Part shown: one piece after another, positions 20,142 through 28,955 of the stretch
Layout: the number at the start of each line of letters is the position of its first letter
Numbering within the stretch: position 1 is the first letter of the stretch
Source of the DNA: Chloroflexota bacterium
Lineage (GTDB): Bacteria; Chloroflexota; Anaerolineae; Aggregatilineales; Phototrophicaceae
Direction: 5' to 3'
DNA: 64,000 nt
Assembly: GCA_016223085.1 (NCBI GenBank)
Contig: JACRPS010000003.1
Span: forward strand, 988,274-1,052,273
Made by a program: the position numbers and the translations under genes
The notes under the pieces: generated by a model
What the model saw: the letters and a program-made list of their open reading frames with translations, nothing else
Databases searched by the model: none
What the model was told of the DNA's origin: nothing

Positions 20142-20170
20142 GTAGGGGAGGGTCTCAGACCCTCCCCTAT
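20142..20170. repeat. GTAGGG-type palindrome
   Basis: 29 bases, gtaggggagggtct / agaccctcccctat around one central base, between the CARDB and PPC genes. Confidence 0.85.
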
Positions 20171-20200
20171 ACCGGATTTTGCACACCCTTGAGGCCGCCC

Positions 20201-22018
20201 ATGTCCCGACCTTTGCTGCTGGCGCTGGCGCTGCTGCTGGCGGCGTGCCAGTCCGCGCCTTCCCCTACTCCAGCGCCGGTTGCCATCGCGCGGATTCTGA
20301 ATTTCTGGCAGCCGGTATCGGATACGCTGGCCGAGGCCGATCAGGCGTGGCAGTTCGTCGGACAGACCGGGGACGTGGTACGGCTGCGCGCGCTTGGTGA
20401 TGATGTGACGCTGGCACTGCACGACAGCGCGGGCGCGCCGCTGGGACAGGGCGCGACCATTGAAGCGACCCTGCCCACCGACGGCATTTACACCGTCACA
20501 GTCAGCGGCAGCGGCGCGTACCAGCTTGGCCTGAGTTACACCGACCGCGCCAACCCCGCCGAAGTCACACCCTCACCGCTGCCGCAGGTGGTCGGCGTGC
20601 CAACACCCACGCCGCCCTACTATGCCGCGCTCGGCAAAATGCAGGGCGCGATCACCAGCGGCGCGGCGCAAACCGGCACTTTCGCCGGCGATACCCACGT
20701 GTACACCTTCGAGGGGCAGGCCGGGCAGTACGCCAATATCCGGCTGACGCGCCAATCGGGTGCAGCCGACCCGGTGCTGACCCTGTACGCGCCGGATGGC
20801 GCGCCGCTGGCGATGGACGATGACAGCGGTGGCGACCGCGCGGCGGCCCTGCGCAACATCCGCCTGCCGGACAGCGGCGTTTACAGCCTGCAAGCGGACG
20901 GCGGCGGTTTCAGCGGCAGTTACGAGTTAAGTCTGTTCCTTAGCGTGGCAGCCTTTGGCATCACGCCGACGGTTTTCCCACAGCCAACCGAAACGCCAAT
21001 GGTCGAAGTCCTCACCCCCACGCCCGGCGCGGCGCTGAACGACAGCCGCTTAAGTGACCACGCGCCGCTGATCGGCAGCTTCACGCGGGTGGGCGATGTC
21101 TTCCGCTACACTTTTGAAGCGGCAGCCGGCCAGCCGGTGAACGTGTATGCCGCTGCATTACCCGGCTGGAACGTGCGTCCCCGGCTGGAAGTGTATAACC
21201 CTGACGGCGAACTGGTGGCTGCCGTGGATGCCGCTGCCAACGGCGAGGCGCTGATTGCTGATCTTGTTCCGGCCCAGTCCGGCGTTTATCTGGTCTACGT
21301 CACGGCAGGCAGCGCCACCGGCGATTTTATGATTGTGTACGGCACGGGCAATTCCTGGCAGGAGGTGCGGCGCGGACGTATTGAACCGGACCGTCCGACC
21401 AACAGCACCCTGCTGCGGCGCGGCCAGCGCGAGGTGTGGAGTCTGCTGCTGCGCCAGGGCGACGTGATTTCCGCCGCCATTCGCCCATTAAGCGCCGGGC
21501 TGACGCCACTGCTGGAGCTGGTCGCGCCGGATGGTTCGCTGGTGGCGCAGGCAGAATCCAGCGGAGGGGGAACCGATCGCTTAATCGCGGCGGCGCGCGC
21601 GCCTGTGACCGGCCTGTACCTGCTGCGGGTGACGCTGGCGGGCGCGGCCAGCGGCGGTTATACGCTGGTGTGGCGGGCCGTCAGCCTCGCGCCCACGCCA
21701 ACACCGCAGCCGGCGCTGCTGCCGATTCTGGCAGCCGATGACGTGGCGCAGCGCGACAACTATCGCTTTTATCCGTTTCAGGGACAGGCCGGGCAGCGCG
21801 TGTTAATCCGTGTGGTAGCCGCGCCCGCCAGCCGGTTTGACCCGGTAGCTGCGCTGATCGCCCCGGATGGCGAGGTCATCGCCGAGGCGGACGACACGGA
21901 CAGCAGCCCGAACGTGGAGATGATCGTTAGCCTCCCCACTGATGGCACCTATACGGTCCGGGTGAACGGCTATCTCAGCGCAGGCGCGTTCACCCTGACG
22001 GTGATGGCGCTGGTGTGA
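20201..22018 (+). CDS. Lipoprotein with pre-peptidase C-terminal (PPC) domains
   Basis: 605 residues from the ATG at 20201, with gagg 6 bases upstream; an upstream in-frame ATG would read through the palindrome and add nothing useful. Lipobox LLAAC is followed by a Ser/Pro spacer. The body holds about five PPC-like beta-sandwich units with the recurring pattern DxVxLY-P-DGAPLA-DDD (LTLYAPDGAPLAMDDDSGGD, LIAPDGEVIAEADDTDSS), joined by Thr/Pro linkers (PTPTPP). Such repeats bind other proteins or polymers outside the cell. It follows the CARDB gene by about 100 bases and may share its surface role. Confidence 0.8.
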   Translation: MSRPLLLALALLLAACQSAPSPTPAPVAIARILNFWQPVSDTLAEADQAWQFVGQTGDVVRLRALGDDVTLALHDSAGAPLGQGATIEATLPTDGIYTVTVSGSGAYQLGLSYTDRANPAEVTPSPLPQVVGVPTPTPPYYAALGKMQGAITSGAAQTGTFAGDTHVYTFEGQAGQYANIRLTRQSGAADPVLTLYAPDGAPLAMDDDSGGDRAAALRNIRLPDSGVYSLQADGGGFSGSYELSLFLSVAAFGITPTVFPQPTETPMVEVLTPTPGAALNDSRLSDHAPLIGSFTRVGDVFRYTFEAAAGQPVNVYAAALPGWNVRPRLEVYNPDGELVAAVDAAANGEALIADLVPAQSGVYLVYVTAGSATGDFMIVYGTGNSWQEVRRGRIEPDRPTNSTLLRRGQREVWSLLLRQGDVISAAIRPLSAGLTPLLELVAPDGSLVAQAESSGGGTDRLIAAARAPVTGLYLLRVTLAGAASGGYTLVWRAVSLAPTPTPQPALLPILAADDVAQRDNYRFYPFQGQAGQRVLIRVVAAPASRFDPVAALIAPDGEVIAEADDTDSSPNVEMIVSLPTDGTYTVRVNGYLSAGAFTLTVMALV

Positions 22019-22493
22019 CGCCGGATGGCTGCATCAGCCGCATCTCGTTAGTGGGCGCAAAGCCGAGCGATTCGTACACCGAACGGCCTTCATCGCTGGC
22101 GTGCAGGCTGATGGCATAAATGCCCTGCACGTGACACCAGTCAATCGTAGCCTGCACCAGCCGCCGCGCTAGACCACGCTTGCGGTAAGCCGGTTCCGTG
22201 TAAACGTTGAGGATGTAACCGCGAAACGGCGCCAGTCCCATCGGCCCCGGCGGCCAGTCCAGCAGCCACAGTCCTGCGCCGGCCACCACCTCACCCGCCG
22301 CGTTGACTGCCAGCCAGCCCCGGTAGCGCCCATTCTCCAGCCGTTCCCGCAGCCATCCCGTAAATTCCCGTTCCTGCGCGTCAAGAATGGCGGTGTCGTC
22401 GAAGCCCATGTCCTCGAACATTCGGCGGCGATGCGCTACAATAATCGGCGCATCGGCCAGAGTCGCCTGCTGGATGGTGAAGGTGCTGTCCAT
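21990..22493 (-). CDS. GNAT family N-acetyltransferase
   Basis: 167 residues. The acetyl-CoA segment is ILNVYTEPAYRKRGLARRLVQATIDWC (R/Q-x-x-G-x-A type) and the C-terminal IYAISLHASDEGRSVYESLGFAPTNEMRL is the usual beta-5/alpha-4 region. Substrate unknown. Its 3' end overlaps the convergent PPC gene by 29 bases, and a palindrome lies at its promoter side. Confidence 0.88.
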   Translation of the reverse strand: MDSTFTIQQATLADAPIIVAHRRRMFEDMGFDDTAILDAQEREFTGWLRERLENGRYRGWLAVNAAGEVVAGAGLWLLDWPPGPMGLAPFRGYILNVYTEPAYRKRGLARRLVQATIDWCHVQGIYAISLHASDEGRSVYESLGFAPTNEMRLMQPSGVTPAPSPSG

Positions 22494-22518
22494 ACGGTAA
22501 ACCCTTCCTACGCTTATG

Positions 22519-22548
22519 GTAGGGGCGGGTTTATAAACCCGCCCCTAC
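22519..22548. repeat. GTAGGG-type palindrome
   Basis: Perfect 30-base palindrome, half-site gtaggggcgggttta, in the divergent spacer between the GNAT and LutA-like genes. Confidence 0.9.
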
Positions 22549-22617
22549 GGACGATATTATGGAATCATCTGGCGCAGGCAGACAAGCGGCCAATAGACCA
22601 ATTCAGGAAGATTACTC

Positions 22618-23391
22618 ATGTCCGACGAACTTCGTCCCTCCCCCCGTTACAAACCCGTGTCGCTGTTTGTCACCTGCCTGGTGGACATGATTTTCCCGCA
22701 GACCGGCGTATCGGTGGTGGAAATACTGGAACACCTGGGCGTGGAAGTGCGCTTTCCAATGGGGCAAACCTGCTGCGGCCAGCCGGCCTTTAACACCGGC
22801 TTCCACGCCGACGCCCGCGCCTGCGCCCGCCGCTTCCTCGTTGCCTTCCAGGATGCGGAAGTGATCGTCACGCCGTCCGGGAGCTGTGCTTCGATGGTGC
22901 GTCATTTTTACCCGGAATTGTTCCGGGACGACCCGGCGCTGTACCGGCGTGCGGTCTGGGCGGCGGACATCACCTGGGAATTGACGGAATATCTGGTGGA
23001 CGGCCTGGGCATCACCGACCTGGGCGCGGCGCTGCCGCCGACGACGGTCGCCTTCCATGACTCCTGTCACGGGCTGCGGATGCTGGGGCTGGGCGAGCAG
23101 GCGCGCCGGCTGGTCGGCAGCGTGGCCGGCGTGACGACGACCGAACTGACCGGCCACGACGAATGCTGCGGCTTCGGCGGCACGTTCGCCGTCAAAATGC
23201 CGGAAATCAGTTCCGCCATGCTGGACGACAAGGTGACGAACATCGCCGCCAGCGGCGCGGATATAATCGTGTGCGGCGACGCAAGCTGCCTGATGCAGAT
23301 GAACGGCGGCCTGACGCGCCAGGGCCACCCTGCCCGCGTCATGCATATCGCCGACCTGCTGGCGCGGGGGTTAAAAACCAAAACGCCATAA
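22618..23391 (+). CDS. lutA: (Fe-S)-binding CCG-domain protein, LutA/YkgE type
   Basis: 257 residues. Two CCG cysteine-rich domains: SLFVTCLVD with QTCCGQPAFNTG (Cys52-Cys53), and FHDSCHGLRMLG with DECCGFGGTFAVK. This matches LutA of the lactate-oxidation complex LutABC, where it carries an Fe-S centre. LutB and LutC are not adjacent, so the partner is elsewhere or the function differs. An alpha/beta hydrolase follows 17 bases later on the same strand. Confidence 0.85.
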   Translation: MSDELRPSPRYKPVSLFVTCLVDMIFPQTGVSVVEILEHLGVEVRFPMGQTCCGQPAFNTGFHADARACARRFLVAFQDAEVIVTPSGSCASMVRHFYPELFRDDPALYRRAVWAADITWELTEYLVDGLGITDLGAALPPTTVAFHDSCHGLRMLGLGEQARRLVGSVAGVTTTELTGHDECCGFGGTFAVKMPEISSAMLDDKVTNIAASGADIIVCGDASCLMQMNGGLTRQGHPARVMHIADLLARGLKTKTP

Positions 23392-23408
23392 CAAGAGGAT
23401 AGTTATTG

Positions 23409-24188
23409 ATGCACCTCGAAGTGATTACCCGCCGACCGGAAGGCGCGCCCCGCCCTACCCCGCTGCTGTTTGTGCATGGCGCGTGGCACGGCGCGTGGTG
23501 CTGGGATGAATACTTCCTGCCGTACTTCGCTCAACATGGCTACGAAGCGCACGCCCTCAGCCTGCGTGGACACGGCAAAAGCGCCGGCAGGGTGCGCTGG
23601 GCCAGCGTGGTGGATTACGTCAACGACGTGGAACAGGTCGCCCGCAGCTTCGATAAACTGCCGGTGCTGATCGGTCATTCAATGGGCGGCTATGTGGTGC
23701 AGAAGTATCTGGAAAGCCGCCGCGCCCCGGCTGCTGTCCTGCTGGCACCAGTTCCGGTCGTTGGCATTTTCCCGGCGACGGTGCGCTACGGATTGCGGCA
23801 TCCCCTGGCGCTGCTCAAAACTGGCCTAAAGCTCGACCTGTACCCGCTTGTCGGCACGCCGGCGCTCAGCCGGGACACCCTGTTTTCACGGGAGCTGCCG
23901 GACACGCAGGTGCTGGCATACCATGAACGGTTGCAAAGCGAATCGTTCCGCTTCTTTCTGGATTCCTCGCTCCTGAATCTTCCCCGCCCAGCCGGTATCC
24001 ACGTGCCAGTACTGGTACTGGCCGCCGCGCAGGACCGCGTTTTTACACGCCGCGAGCAGGAACGCACTGCGCGCGCTTACCATACCCAGGCCGAATTCTT
24101 TCCAGTGGCGCATGACATGATGCTGGAGCCGGGTTGGCAGGCGGTTGCCGACCGAATTATCGTCTGGCTGAACGGGAAAGGGTTGTAG
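23409..24188 (+). CDS. Alpha/beta hydrolase
   Basis: 259 residues, starting at the ATG at 23409 after agagga. Oxyanion region FVHGAWHGAWCWDEYFLPYF, nucleophile elbow GHSMGGY, acid in LVLAAAQDRVF and His in PVAHDMMLEPGW form a complete triad. Lid region is mid-length and basic. Related to esterases and lysophospholipase-like hydrolases; substrate unknown. Possibly co-transcribed with the LutA-like gene. The TAG stop lies in a palindrome. Confidence 0.9.
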   Translation: MHLEVITRRPEGAPRPTPLLFVHGAWHGAWCWDEYFLPYFAQHGYEAHALSLRGHGKSAGRVRWASVVDYVNDVEQVARSFDKLPVLIGHSMGGYVVQKYLESRRAPAAVLLAPVPVVGIFPATVRYGLRHPLALLKTGLKLDLYPLVGTPALSRDTLFSRELPDTQVLAYHERLQSESFRFFLDSSLLNLPRPAGIHVPVLVLAAAQDRVFTRREQERTARAYHTQAEFFPVAHDMMLEPGWQAVADRIIVWLNGKGL

Positions 24189-24213
24189 GGACACGGCGGT
24201 GCCATGTCCCTGT
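24185..24213. repeat. GTAGGG-type palindrome supplying a stop codon
   Basis: Imperfect palindrome gtagggacacggcg...gccatgtccctgt. Its TAG at 24186-24188 ends the hydrolase gene. Confidence 0.75.
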
Positions 24214-24226
24214 GGCGTCACGGGAG

Positions 24227-24634
24227 CTAATTCTCCGCCAGCAGCCAGCGCACAGCGTCGTCGCGGCGGTCACTGGGGTAAAAGCGCACGGCGATGCCGT
24301 TGCTCATCTGCCAGGCGCGGATAAACGACTTGGCATGGGGATAATAGAAGTTGGACCGGTGCAGGAACGCTACCCGTGCTGTGTACAGGTGCGGGTTCTC
24401 CGTCACCCAGTTGAAAGCCGATTTAATCATGTACGCCACCGGCAGCACGTCGGTAGCAGTTGAACGCACCAGGAAGTACATCATCGTCCCGGATGGTACA
24501 TCACGGGTGATGTAGTCCAGTTGCGTAAACCACTCATCAACCGCCTGCCGTGACGACTCTGTAAAAACAAATTCGTGGATGCCATTGTCATGCTGCTGGT
24601 GCAAGCAGCGTGTGCCATGAAATGTGTTCAGCAT
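24227..24634 (-). CDS. Hypothetical protein, possibly STAS/SpoIIAA-like
   Basis: 135 residues, ribosome site GGAGG before the ATG. Alternating strands and helices (HEFVFTESSRQAVDEWFTQL, TMMYFLVRS, TARVAFLHRS, IAVRFYPSDRRDDAVRWL) with a C-terminal helix resemble STAS/SpoIIAA-like single-domain proteins seen in Chloroflexota. No catalytic motif, signal or membrane segment. The family assignment is a guess from secondary-structure pattern. Confidence 0.6.
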   Translation of the reverse strand: MLNTFHGTRCLHQQHDNGIHEFVFTESSRQAVDEWFTQLDYITRDVPSGTMMYFLVRSTATDVLPVAYMIKSAFNWVTENPHLYTARVAFLHRSNFYYPHAKSFIRAWQMSNGIAVRFYPSDRRDDAVRWLLAEN

Positions 24635-24813
24635 GGGCTAACCTCCACCGATCATCTTACAACAAATTGCAGCTATCTGATTGTGAGAGTTTTACAACCT
24701 TCGGGATGAATTTCACAAAACCCGCTGGCTTCGATTACCAAAGCCGTTTTCCTGCATGTTGGCGTGGCAGGCTGCATGGTAGACTAAAGAGGATCGTACC
24801 ACAGGAGTAAGCT

Positions 24814-25860
24814 ATGGCTGAACAGCAAACCTATCTGATTACCGGCGGCGCGGGCTTTTTGGGCATTAACATGGCGCGTTACCTGCTGGCACGCGGCCAT
24901 CGCGTGGTCTCGCTGGATATCGCCGATTTTACCTATCCCGAACGCAGCCAGATCATCGAGATCAAGGGGGACATCCGCGACCGCGCCGCCGTTGACCGGG
25001 CGATGGACGGCGTGGATATTGTGATTCACACGGCGGCAGCGCTGCCGCTGTACACGCCGGAAGATATTTACACCACCGATATTGTTGGCACGCGCACGGT
25101 AATTGACTCGGCTTTCCAGCACGGCGTTGAGCGCTTCATTCAGGTATCGTCCACCGCTGTGTACGGCATCCCCGACCACCATCCCCTATTGGAAACCGAT
25201 AAGCTGGACGGTGTTGGCCCGTATGGCAAGGCCAAGATCGAGGCACAGGAAGTCTGTCTGGAGTACCGTAAAAAGGGCATGTGCGTGCCGATCATCCGTC
25301 CGAAGTCCTTCATCGGCCCGGAACGGTTGGGCGTGTTCGCGCTGTTTTATGACTGGGCGAAGGACGGCAGGGGCTTCCCGATGCTCGGCAGCGGCAACAA
25401 CCGCTACCAACTGCTGGACGTGGAAGACCTGTGCGACGCGATTTACCTATGCTGCACCCTGCCCAAAGACGTGGTGAACGACACTTTCAACATTGGCGCG
25501 AAGGCGTTCACGACGATGAAGGAAGATTACCAGGCCGTGCTGGACTATGCCGGCTACGGCAAAAAGATCGTGCCGCTGCCCGCCGGGCCGGCCATCTTCG
25601 CGCTGCGCGTCCTGGAAGCGCTAAAACTCTCGCCGCTGTACAAATGGGTGTACGAAACCGCCAGCAAGGACTCGTTTGTGTCCATCGAAAAGGCGGAAAA
25701 GGTGCTGGGTTTTCAGCCGAAGTATTCCAACAAGGACGCGCTCATCCGTAACTACCAGTGGTATCTGGACAACCTGCACGCCTTCCAGGGGCAGAGCGGC
25801 GTTTCCCACCGCGTACCCTGGAAGCAAGGCATTCTCAGCCTTGCCAAGCTGTTCTTTTAG
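24814..25860 (+). CDS. NAD-dependent epimerase/dehydratase (extended SDR)
   Basis: 348 residues. Rossmann motif [10 protein letters not shown] at the N-terminus, Asp in DIADFTYPE marking NAD preference, STAVYG and the Tyr-x3-Lys pair in [13 protein letters not shown]. The C-terminal part ([28 protein letters not shown]) is typical of sugar-nucleotide epimerases and 3-beta-hydroxysteroid-dehydrogenase-like proteins. Substrate cannot be assigned; no polysaccharide genes are nearby. AGGAG precedes the start. Confidence 0.9.
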   Translation: MAEQQTYLITGGAGFLGINMARYLLARGHRVVSLDIADFTYPERSQIIEIKGDIRDRAAVDRAMDGVDIVIHTAAALPLYTPEDIYTTDIVGTRTVIDSAFQHGVERFIQVSSTAVYGIPDHHPLLETDKLDGVGPYGKAKIEAQEVCLEYRKKGMCVPIIRPKSFIGPERLGVFALFYDWAKDGRGFPMLGSGNNRYQLLDVEDLCDAIYLCCTLPKDVVNDTFNIGAKAFTTMKEDYQAVLDYAGYGKKIVPLPAGPAIFALRVLEALKLSPLYKWVYETASKDSFVSIEKAEKVLGFQPKYSNKDALIRNYQWYLDNLHAFQGQSGVSHRVPWKQGILSLAKLFF

Positions 25861-25958
25861 GGATTAGCCGCCAGGAACCAGAGCGTTTGCAATCCACGCC
25901 TCTGTGTCCCTGAACCGCTGCGCTGCTGTGTTATGCTTTTTGATTGACGGAGTGTTAT

Positions 25959-26816
25959 ATGCGTCTGAACATCGGACTCGCGCAGATATACCCAAAGGTC
26001 GGCGACGTGAGGGCCAACCTCGATAAACACCTGGCGTACATCGAGCAGGCGGATAAGGCCGGCGTGGATGTCATCATCTTTCCCGAACTGTCGCTGACCG
26101 GCTACCAGGTGCAGGACCTTGTGCCGGAGGTTGCTATCCGCGCCACGCGGGACGATGCCACCTTCCGCGCGCTGCTGGACGCCAGCCGCAATCTGGACAT
26201 CATGTTCGGCTTCGTGCAGGAGGACCGCCGCGAACGGTTTTACACCAGCGCGGCCTATCTGTCGCAGGGCGAGTGCCTGCACATCCACCAGAAGATTTAC
26301 CTGCCGACCTACGCCATGTTTGACGAGAGCCGCTACTTTGACCAGGGCGAACACGTCCGCGCCTTTGATACGCGCTATGGCCGGGTCGGGATGCTGATCT
26401 GCGAGGACTTCTGGCACCTGTCGCCGCCGTATCTGCTGTGGCTGGATGGGGCGGACATTCTGCTGTTCCAGAGTGCGAGTCCCAGTCGCGGGCTGGACGC
26501 AGGCGACCGACTGTCCGGGTCGCGCTGGGTGGAACTGGTGAATCAGGCGTATGGCAGCATGTTCACCAGCTACGTGATTCACTGCAACCGCGTCGGCTAC
26601 GAAGATGGCAAAAACTTCTGGGGCGGCTCGTCCATCGTTGACCCGGATGGCGAATTTTTGACACGCGGCTGTTACTTCGACGAAAAGCTGATCGCGCAGG
26701 AAATTGACCTGAACCAGCTTCACCGCACGCGCAGCCGCCTCCCCCTGCTGCGTGACGAACGCCCGGAACTGGTGCTGCGTGAGTTGGGGCGTATCCTGCG
26801 GCGGGATGGAGAGTGA
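25959..26816 (+). CDS. Nitrilase/CN-hydrolase, putative glutaminase partner of NAD synthetase
   Basis: 285 residues from the ATG at 25959 (GGAG 6 bases upstream). The Glu-Lys-Cys triad is clear: Glu43 in FPELSLTGY, Lys112 in HQKIYLPTY, Cys148 in MLICEDFWH. The sequence resembles the N-terminal glutaminase domain of glutamine-dependent NAD synthetases. With nadE three genes downstream on the same strand, I infer it releases ammonia from glutamine for that enzyme, as a separate subunit. Confidence 0.85.
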   Translation: MRLNIGLAQIYPKVGDVRANLDKHLAYIEQADKAGVDVIIFPELSLTGYQVQDLVPEVAIRATRDDATFRALLDASRNLDIMFGFVQEDRRERFYTSAAYLSQGECLHIHQKIYLPTYAMFDESRYFDQGEHVRAFDTRYGRVGMLICEDFWHLSPPYLLWLDGADILLFQSASPSRGLDAGDRLSGSRWVELVNQAYGSMFTSYVIHCNRVGYEDGKNFWGGSSIVDPDGEFLTRGCYFDEKLIAQEIDLNQLHRTRSRLPLLRDERPELVLRELGRILRRDGE

Positions 26817-26825
26817 TAGAATGAT

Positions 26826-26856
26826 GTAGGTGCGACCCTGCGTGGTCGCCCATTAC
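26826..26856. repeat. Divergent GTAGGG-type palindrome
   Basis: gtaggtgcgaccctgcg followed by tggtcgcccattac, degenerate arms, just after the CN-hydrolase stop. Confidence 0.55.
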
Positions 26857-26875
26857 GGACAGGAGGGCAAGGTTT

Positions 26876-27454
26876 ATGGTAATCCGCGAACACCGTTATA
26901 CCCGTGAGGATTTACGCGCGCTGTACGACCAGCCGGAGAACGCCGAGAAGCGGTTCGAACTGCTCAACGGGGAGATTATCGAAGTGCCATCTGCGAGTCC
27001 AATTCACAATGCGATTGTTGCTGCTATCTTCTACTTCTTGTATGGCTTTGTGTACAGGAATCAGCTTGGTTTTGTGTTTGGCGATTCAACAACCTACGTG
27101 CTGCCCAACGGCGACGAACTGATCCCCGATGTCTCGTTTATCTCGAAAGAACGGCAGGGCTGGCCGCTGCCGAAGGAATTTGAGTTTGCGCCGGATTTGG
27201 CCGTCGAGGTGGCATCGCCCAGCAATTCCGAACGGCAACTGCTGGAAAAAGCCGAGTCGTTTCTGGAATCGGGCACGAAGATCGTGTGGCTGGTATTCGC
27301 GGACAGCCGTTCGGTCTATGTCTGCCGTCGTAACGCGGATGGCAGCCTGATTCTGCGCAAAGTAAGCGGCGACGGCGCGCTGGCCGGTGAGGACGTGCTG
27401 CCCGGTTTTACGCTGCCCCTGCGCGACATTTTCCCGCCGCAGGAGCAGGGATGA
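26876..27454 (+). CDS. Uma2 family (DUF820) putative endonuclease
   Basis: 192 residues, second Uma2 protein of the window. Core residues: Asp in ELIPDVSFISKER, Glu in PDLAVEVASPSNSE, Lys in LLEKAESFLESGTKIVWLVF. GGAGG precedes the start. The stop overlaps the next gene by ATGA. It sits inside the NAD-biosynthesis cluster without obvious functional connection. Confidence 0.85.
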   Translation: MVIREHRYTREDLRALYDQPENAEKRFELLNGEIIEVPSASPIHNAIVAAIFYFLYGFVYRNQLGFVFGDSTTYVLPNGDELIPDVSFISKERQGWPLPKEFEFAPDLAVEVASPSNSERQLLEKAESFLESGTKIVWLVFADSRSVYVCRRNADGSLILRKVSGDGALAGEDVLPGFTLPLRDIFPPQEQG

Positions 27455-27846
27455 GCGCGCAGGCACACCTGAAGCAGAGTAACGCCGGGATGCGGCTGAT
27501 CGCCCTGCTGACGCTGTACAACCAGGGTGATTTTGACCGACTGAGCCATTATATTGGGGAAAACTACGCGCCTGCCGCCCTGGTTGCCGCCGATGCCGTG
27601 AGTCACTTGGCCGACTGGCGAGAACGCCGCGCCGTGCTGGGCAAGCTGCGCGTTGAGCAAGTGGTTGCTATTGGCAAACATCAGGCTGTTGTCGTGGTGC
27701 AGGCGCAGCAGGATGGCAGCTACCACGCGCTGCAAATCGCTGTCGAGGAAGATTTCCCGCACCGCGTGACGCTGGTGGCATGGGGCGCGGTGGAAGAAGA
27801 GAACGAACCGCCAGGCCGCCAGGAACGCCAAGAGGAGAGTGAATAA
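27451..27846 (+). CDS. Hypothetical protein (131 residues)
   Basis: Start overlaps the Uma2 stop by 4 bases, implying coupled translation. An early helix (MRLIALLTLYNQGDFDRLSHYIGENYAP) and a beta-rich second half (KLRVEQVVAIGKHQAVVVVQAQQDG) suggest a SnoaL/NTF2-like fold, uncertain. The C-terminal tail (PPGRQERQEESE) derives from a ccgccaggaacgccaagag repeat also found near 54330 and 56045, so the original stop may have been earlier. Confidence 0.55.
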   Translation: MSAQAHLKQSNAGMRLIALLTLYNQGDFDRLSHYIGENYAPAALVAADAVSHLADWRERRAVLGKLRVEQVVAIGKHQAVVVVQAQQDGSYHALQIAVEEDFPHRVTLVAWGAVEEENEPPGRQERQEESE

Positions 27847-27848
27847 AC

Positions 27849-28694
27849 ATGGTCACTAGATCAAATATCCTCCCCCGCCTGACCATCAATACCGACATCG
27901 CCCGCCGGATGATTACCGGCTTCATCGCCGACCAGATCGCCAAAGCGGGCATGTCCCGCGCTGTCATCGGCCTGTCTGGCGGCATTGACTCGGCGCTATC
28001 GGCGTATCTGTCGGCGGAAGCCCTCGGCGCAGCCAACGTGCTGGCGGTGCGAATGCCGTACCGCACCTCGGCGCAGAACAGCCTGGACGACGCACAACTG
28101 GTGATTGACGCGCTCGGCCTGCCGAGTCTGGATGTGCCGATTAGCGACATGGCCGACCCACTGATGAACCGCTTCCCGGACATGAGCAGCGTGCGCAAGG
28201 GCAACATCATGGCTCGGCTGCGGATGATCGTGCTGTACGACCAGTCGGTCGCCTGGGGCGGGCTGGTGATGGGCACGAGCAACAAGACGGAATTCCTGCT
28301 CGGTTACAGCACGATTTATGGTGATAGCGGCGTCGCCTTACAGCCGATTGCCGACCTGTACAAGGCGCAGGTGCGGCAGCTTTCGGCAGCGCTGGGTGTG
28401 CCACAGCCGATCATGGACAAAGCACCCTCCGCTGACCTATGGGAAGGCCAGACCGACGAGGGCGAACTGGGCTTTACCTACAATGAGGTAGATCAGGTAC
28501 TGTTCCTGCTGGTGGATGAACGCTACACGATTGACGAGGTGGTGGACGAAGGCTTCGACCGCGCCTTTGTCGAAAGCGTGTGGCGACGCGTGAAGGCCAA
28601 CCACTACAAACGAACCATGCCCAACGTGTGCAAACTCAGCCGCCGCAGCATCGGGCATGACTTTTTGTACCTGCGTGACTTCACCGGACGGTGA
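27849..28694 (+). CDS. nadE: NAD+ synthetase, single-domain
   Basis: 281 residues. Converts nicotinate adenine dinucleotide to NAD+ with ATP and ammonia. The PP-loop is SGGIDSALS (43-51); further conserved parts are MPYRTSAQN, NIMARLRMIVLYDQ, GTSNKTEFLLGYSTIYGDSG and APSADLWEGQTDEGELGFTY. It lacks a fused glutaminase domain; the CN-hydrolase at 25959 probably fills that role. gaggaga lies before the start. Confidence 0.95.
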   Translation: MVTRSNILPRLTINTDIARRMITGFIADQIAKAGMSRAVIGLSGGIDSALSAYLSAEALGAANVLAVRMPYRTSAQNSLDDAQLVIDALGLPSLDVPISDMADPLMNRFPDMSSVRKGNIMARLRMIVLYDQSVAWGGLVMGTSNKTEFLLGYSTIYGDSGVALQPIADLYKAQVRQLSAALGVPQPIMDKAPSADLWEGQTDEGELGFTYNEVDQVLFLLVDERYTIDEVVDEGFDRAFVESVWRRVKANHYKRTMPNVCKLSRRSIGHDFLYLRDFTGR

Positions 28695-28700
28695 AGAAAG

Positions 28701-28794
28701 TTCTGATGGATGACCGAACACAGATTCATAGAATGTAGGGGCGAACCGACGGTTCGCCCCTACGAAAAATCTATGTATCGGTTTTCATTTAACC
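28701..28794. repeat. 94-bp dispersed repeat, copy A
   Basis: The reverse complement of this segment occurs at 44798-44891 with two mismatches. A GTAGGG-type palindrome (28735-28763) lies at its centre, with unique-looking flanks (ttctgatggatgacc on one side, cggttttcatttaacc on the other). Confidence 0.9.
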
Positions 28795-28955
28795 ATGAGT
28801 TGGCGAGCGCTGAGTATAGAGCAGTTATCAGGTTGCAGTCTCGGTTGCCACTGTGGAAGTGGCGACCGCTTGACTGATGAAGGATCTTCCTGTACGCTAC
28901 TTTTCGTAGAACATGTGTATCATTTTTGTTGATAAGCAGAGATAAGGGATCCGAT

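Noticed and set aside
22612-23346. 244-codon minus-strand frame opposite the LutA-like gene
   Set aside because: Antisense shadow of a gene with clear CCG motifs; no ribosome site or recognisable domain.
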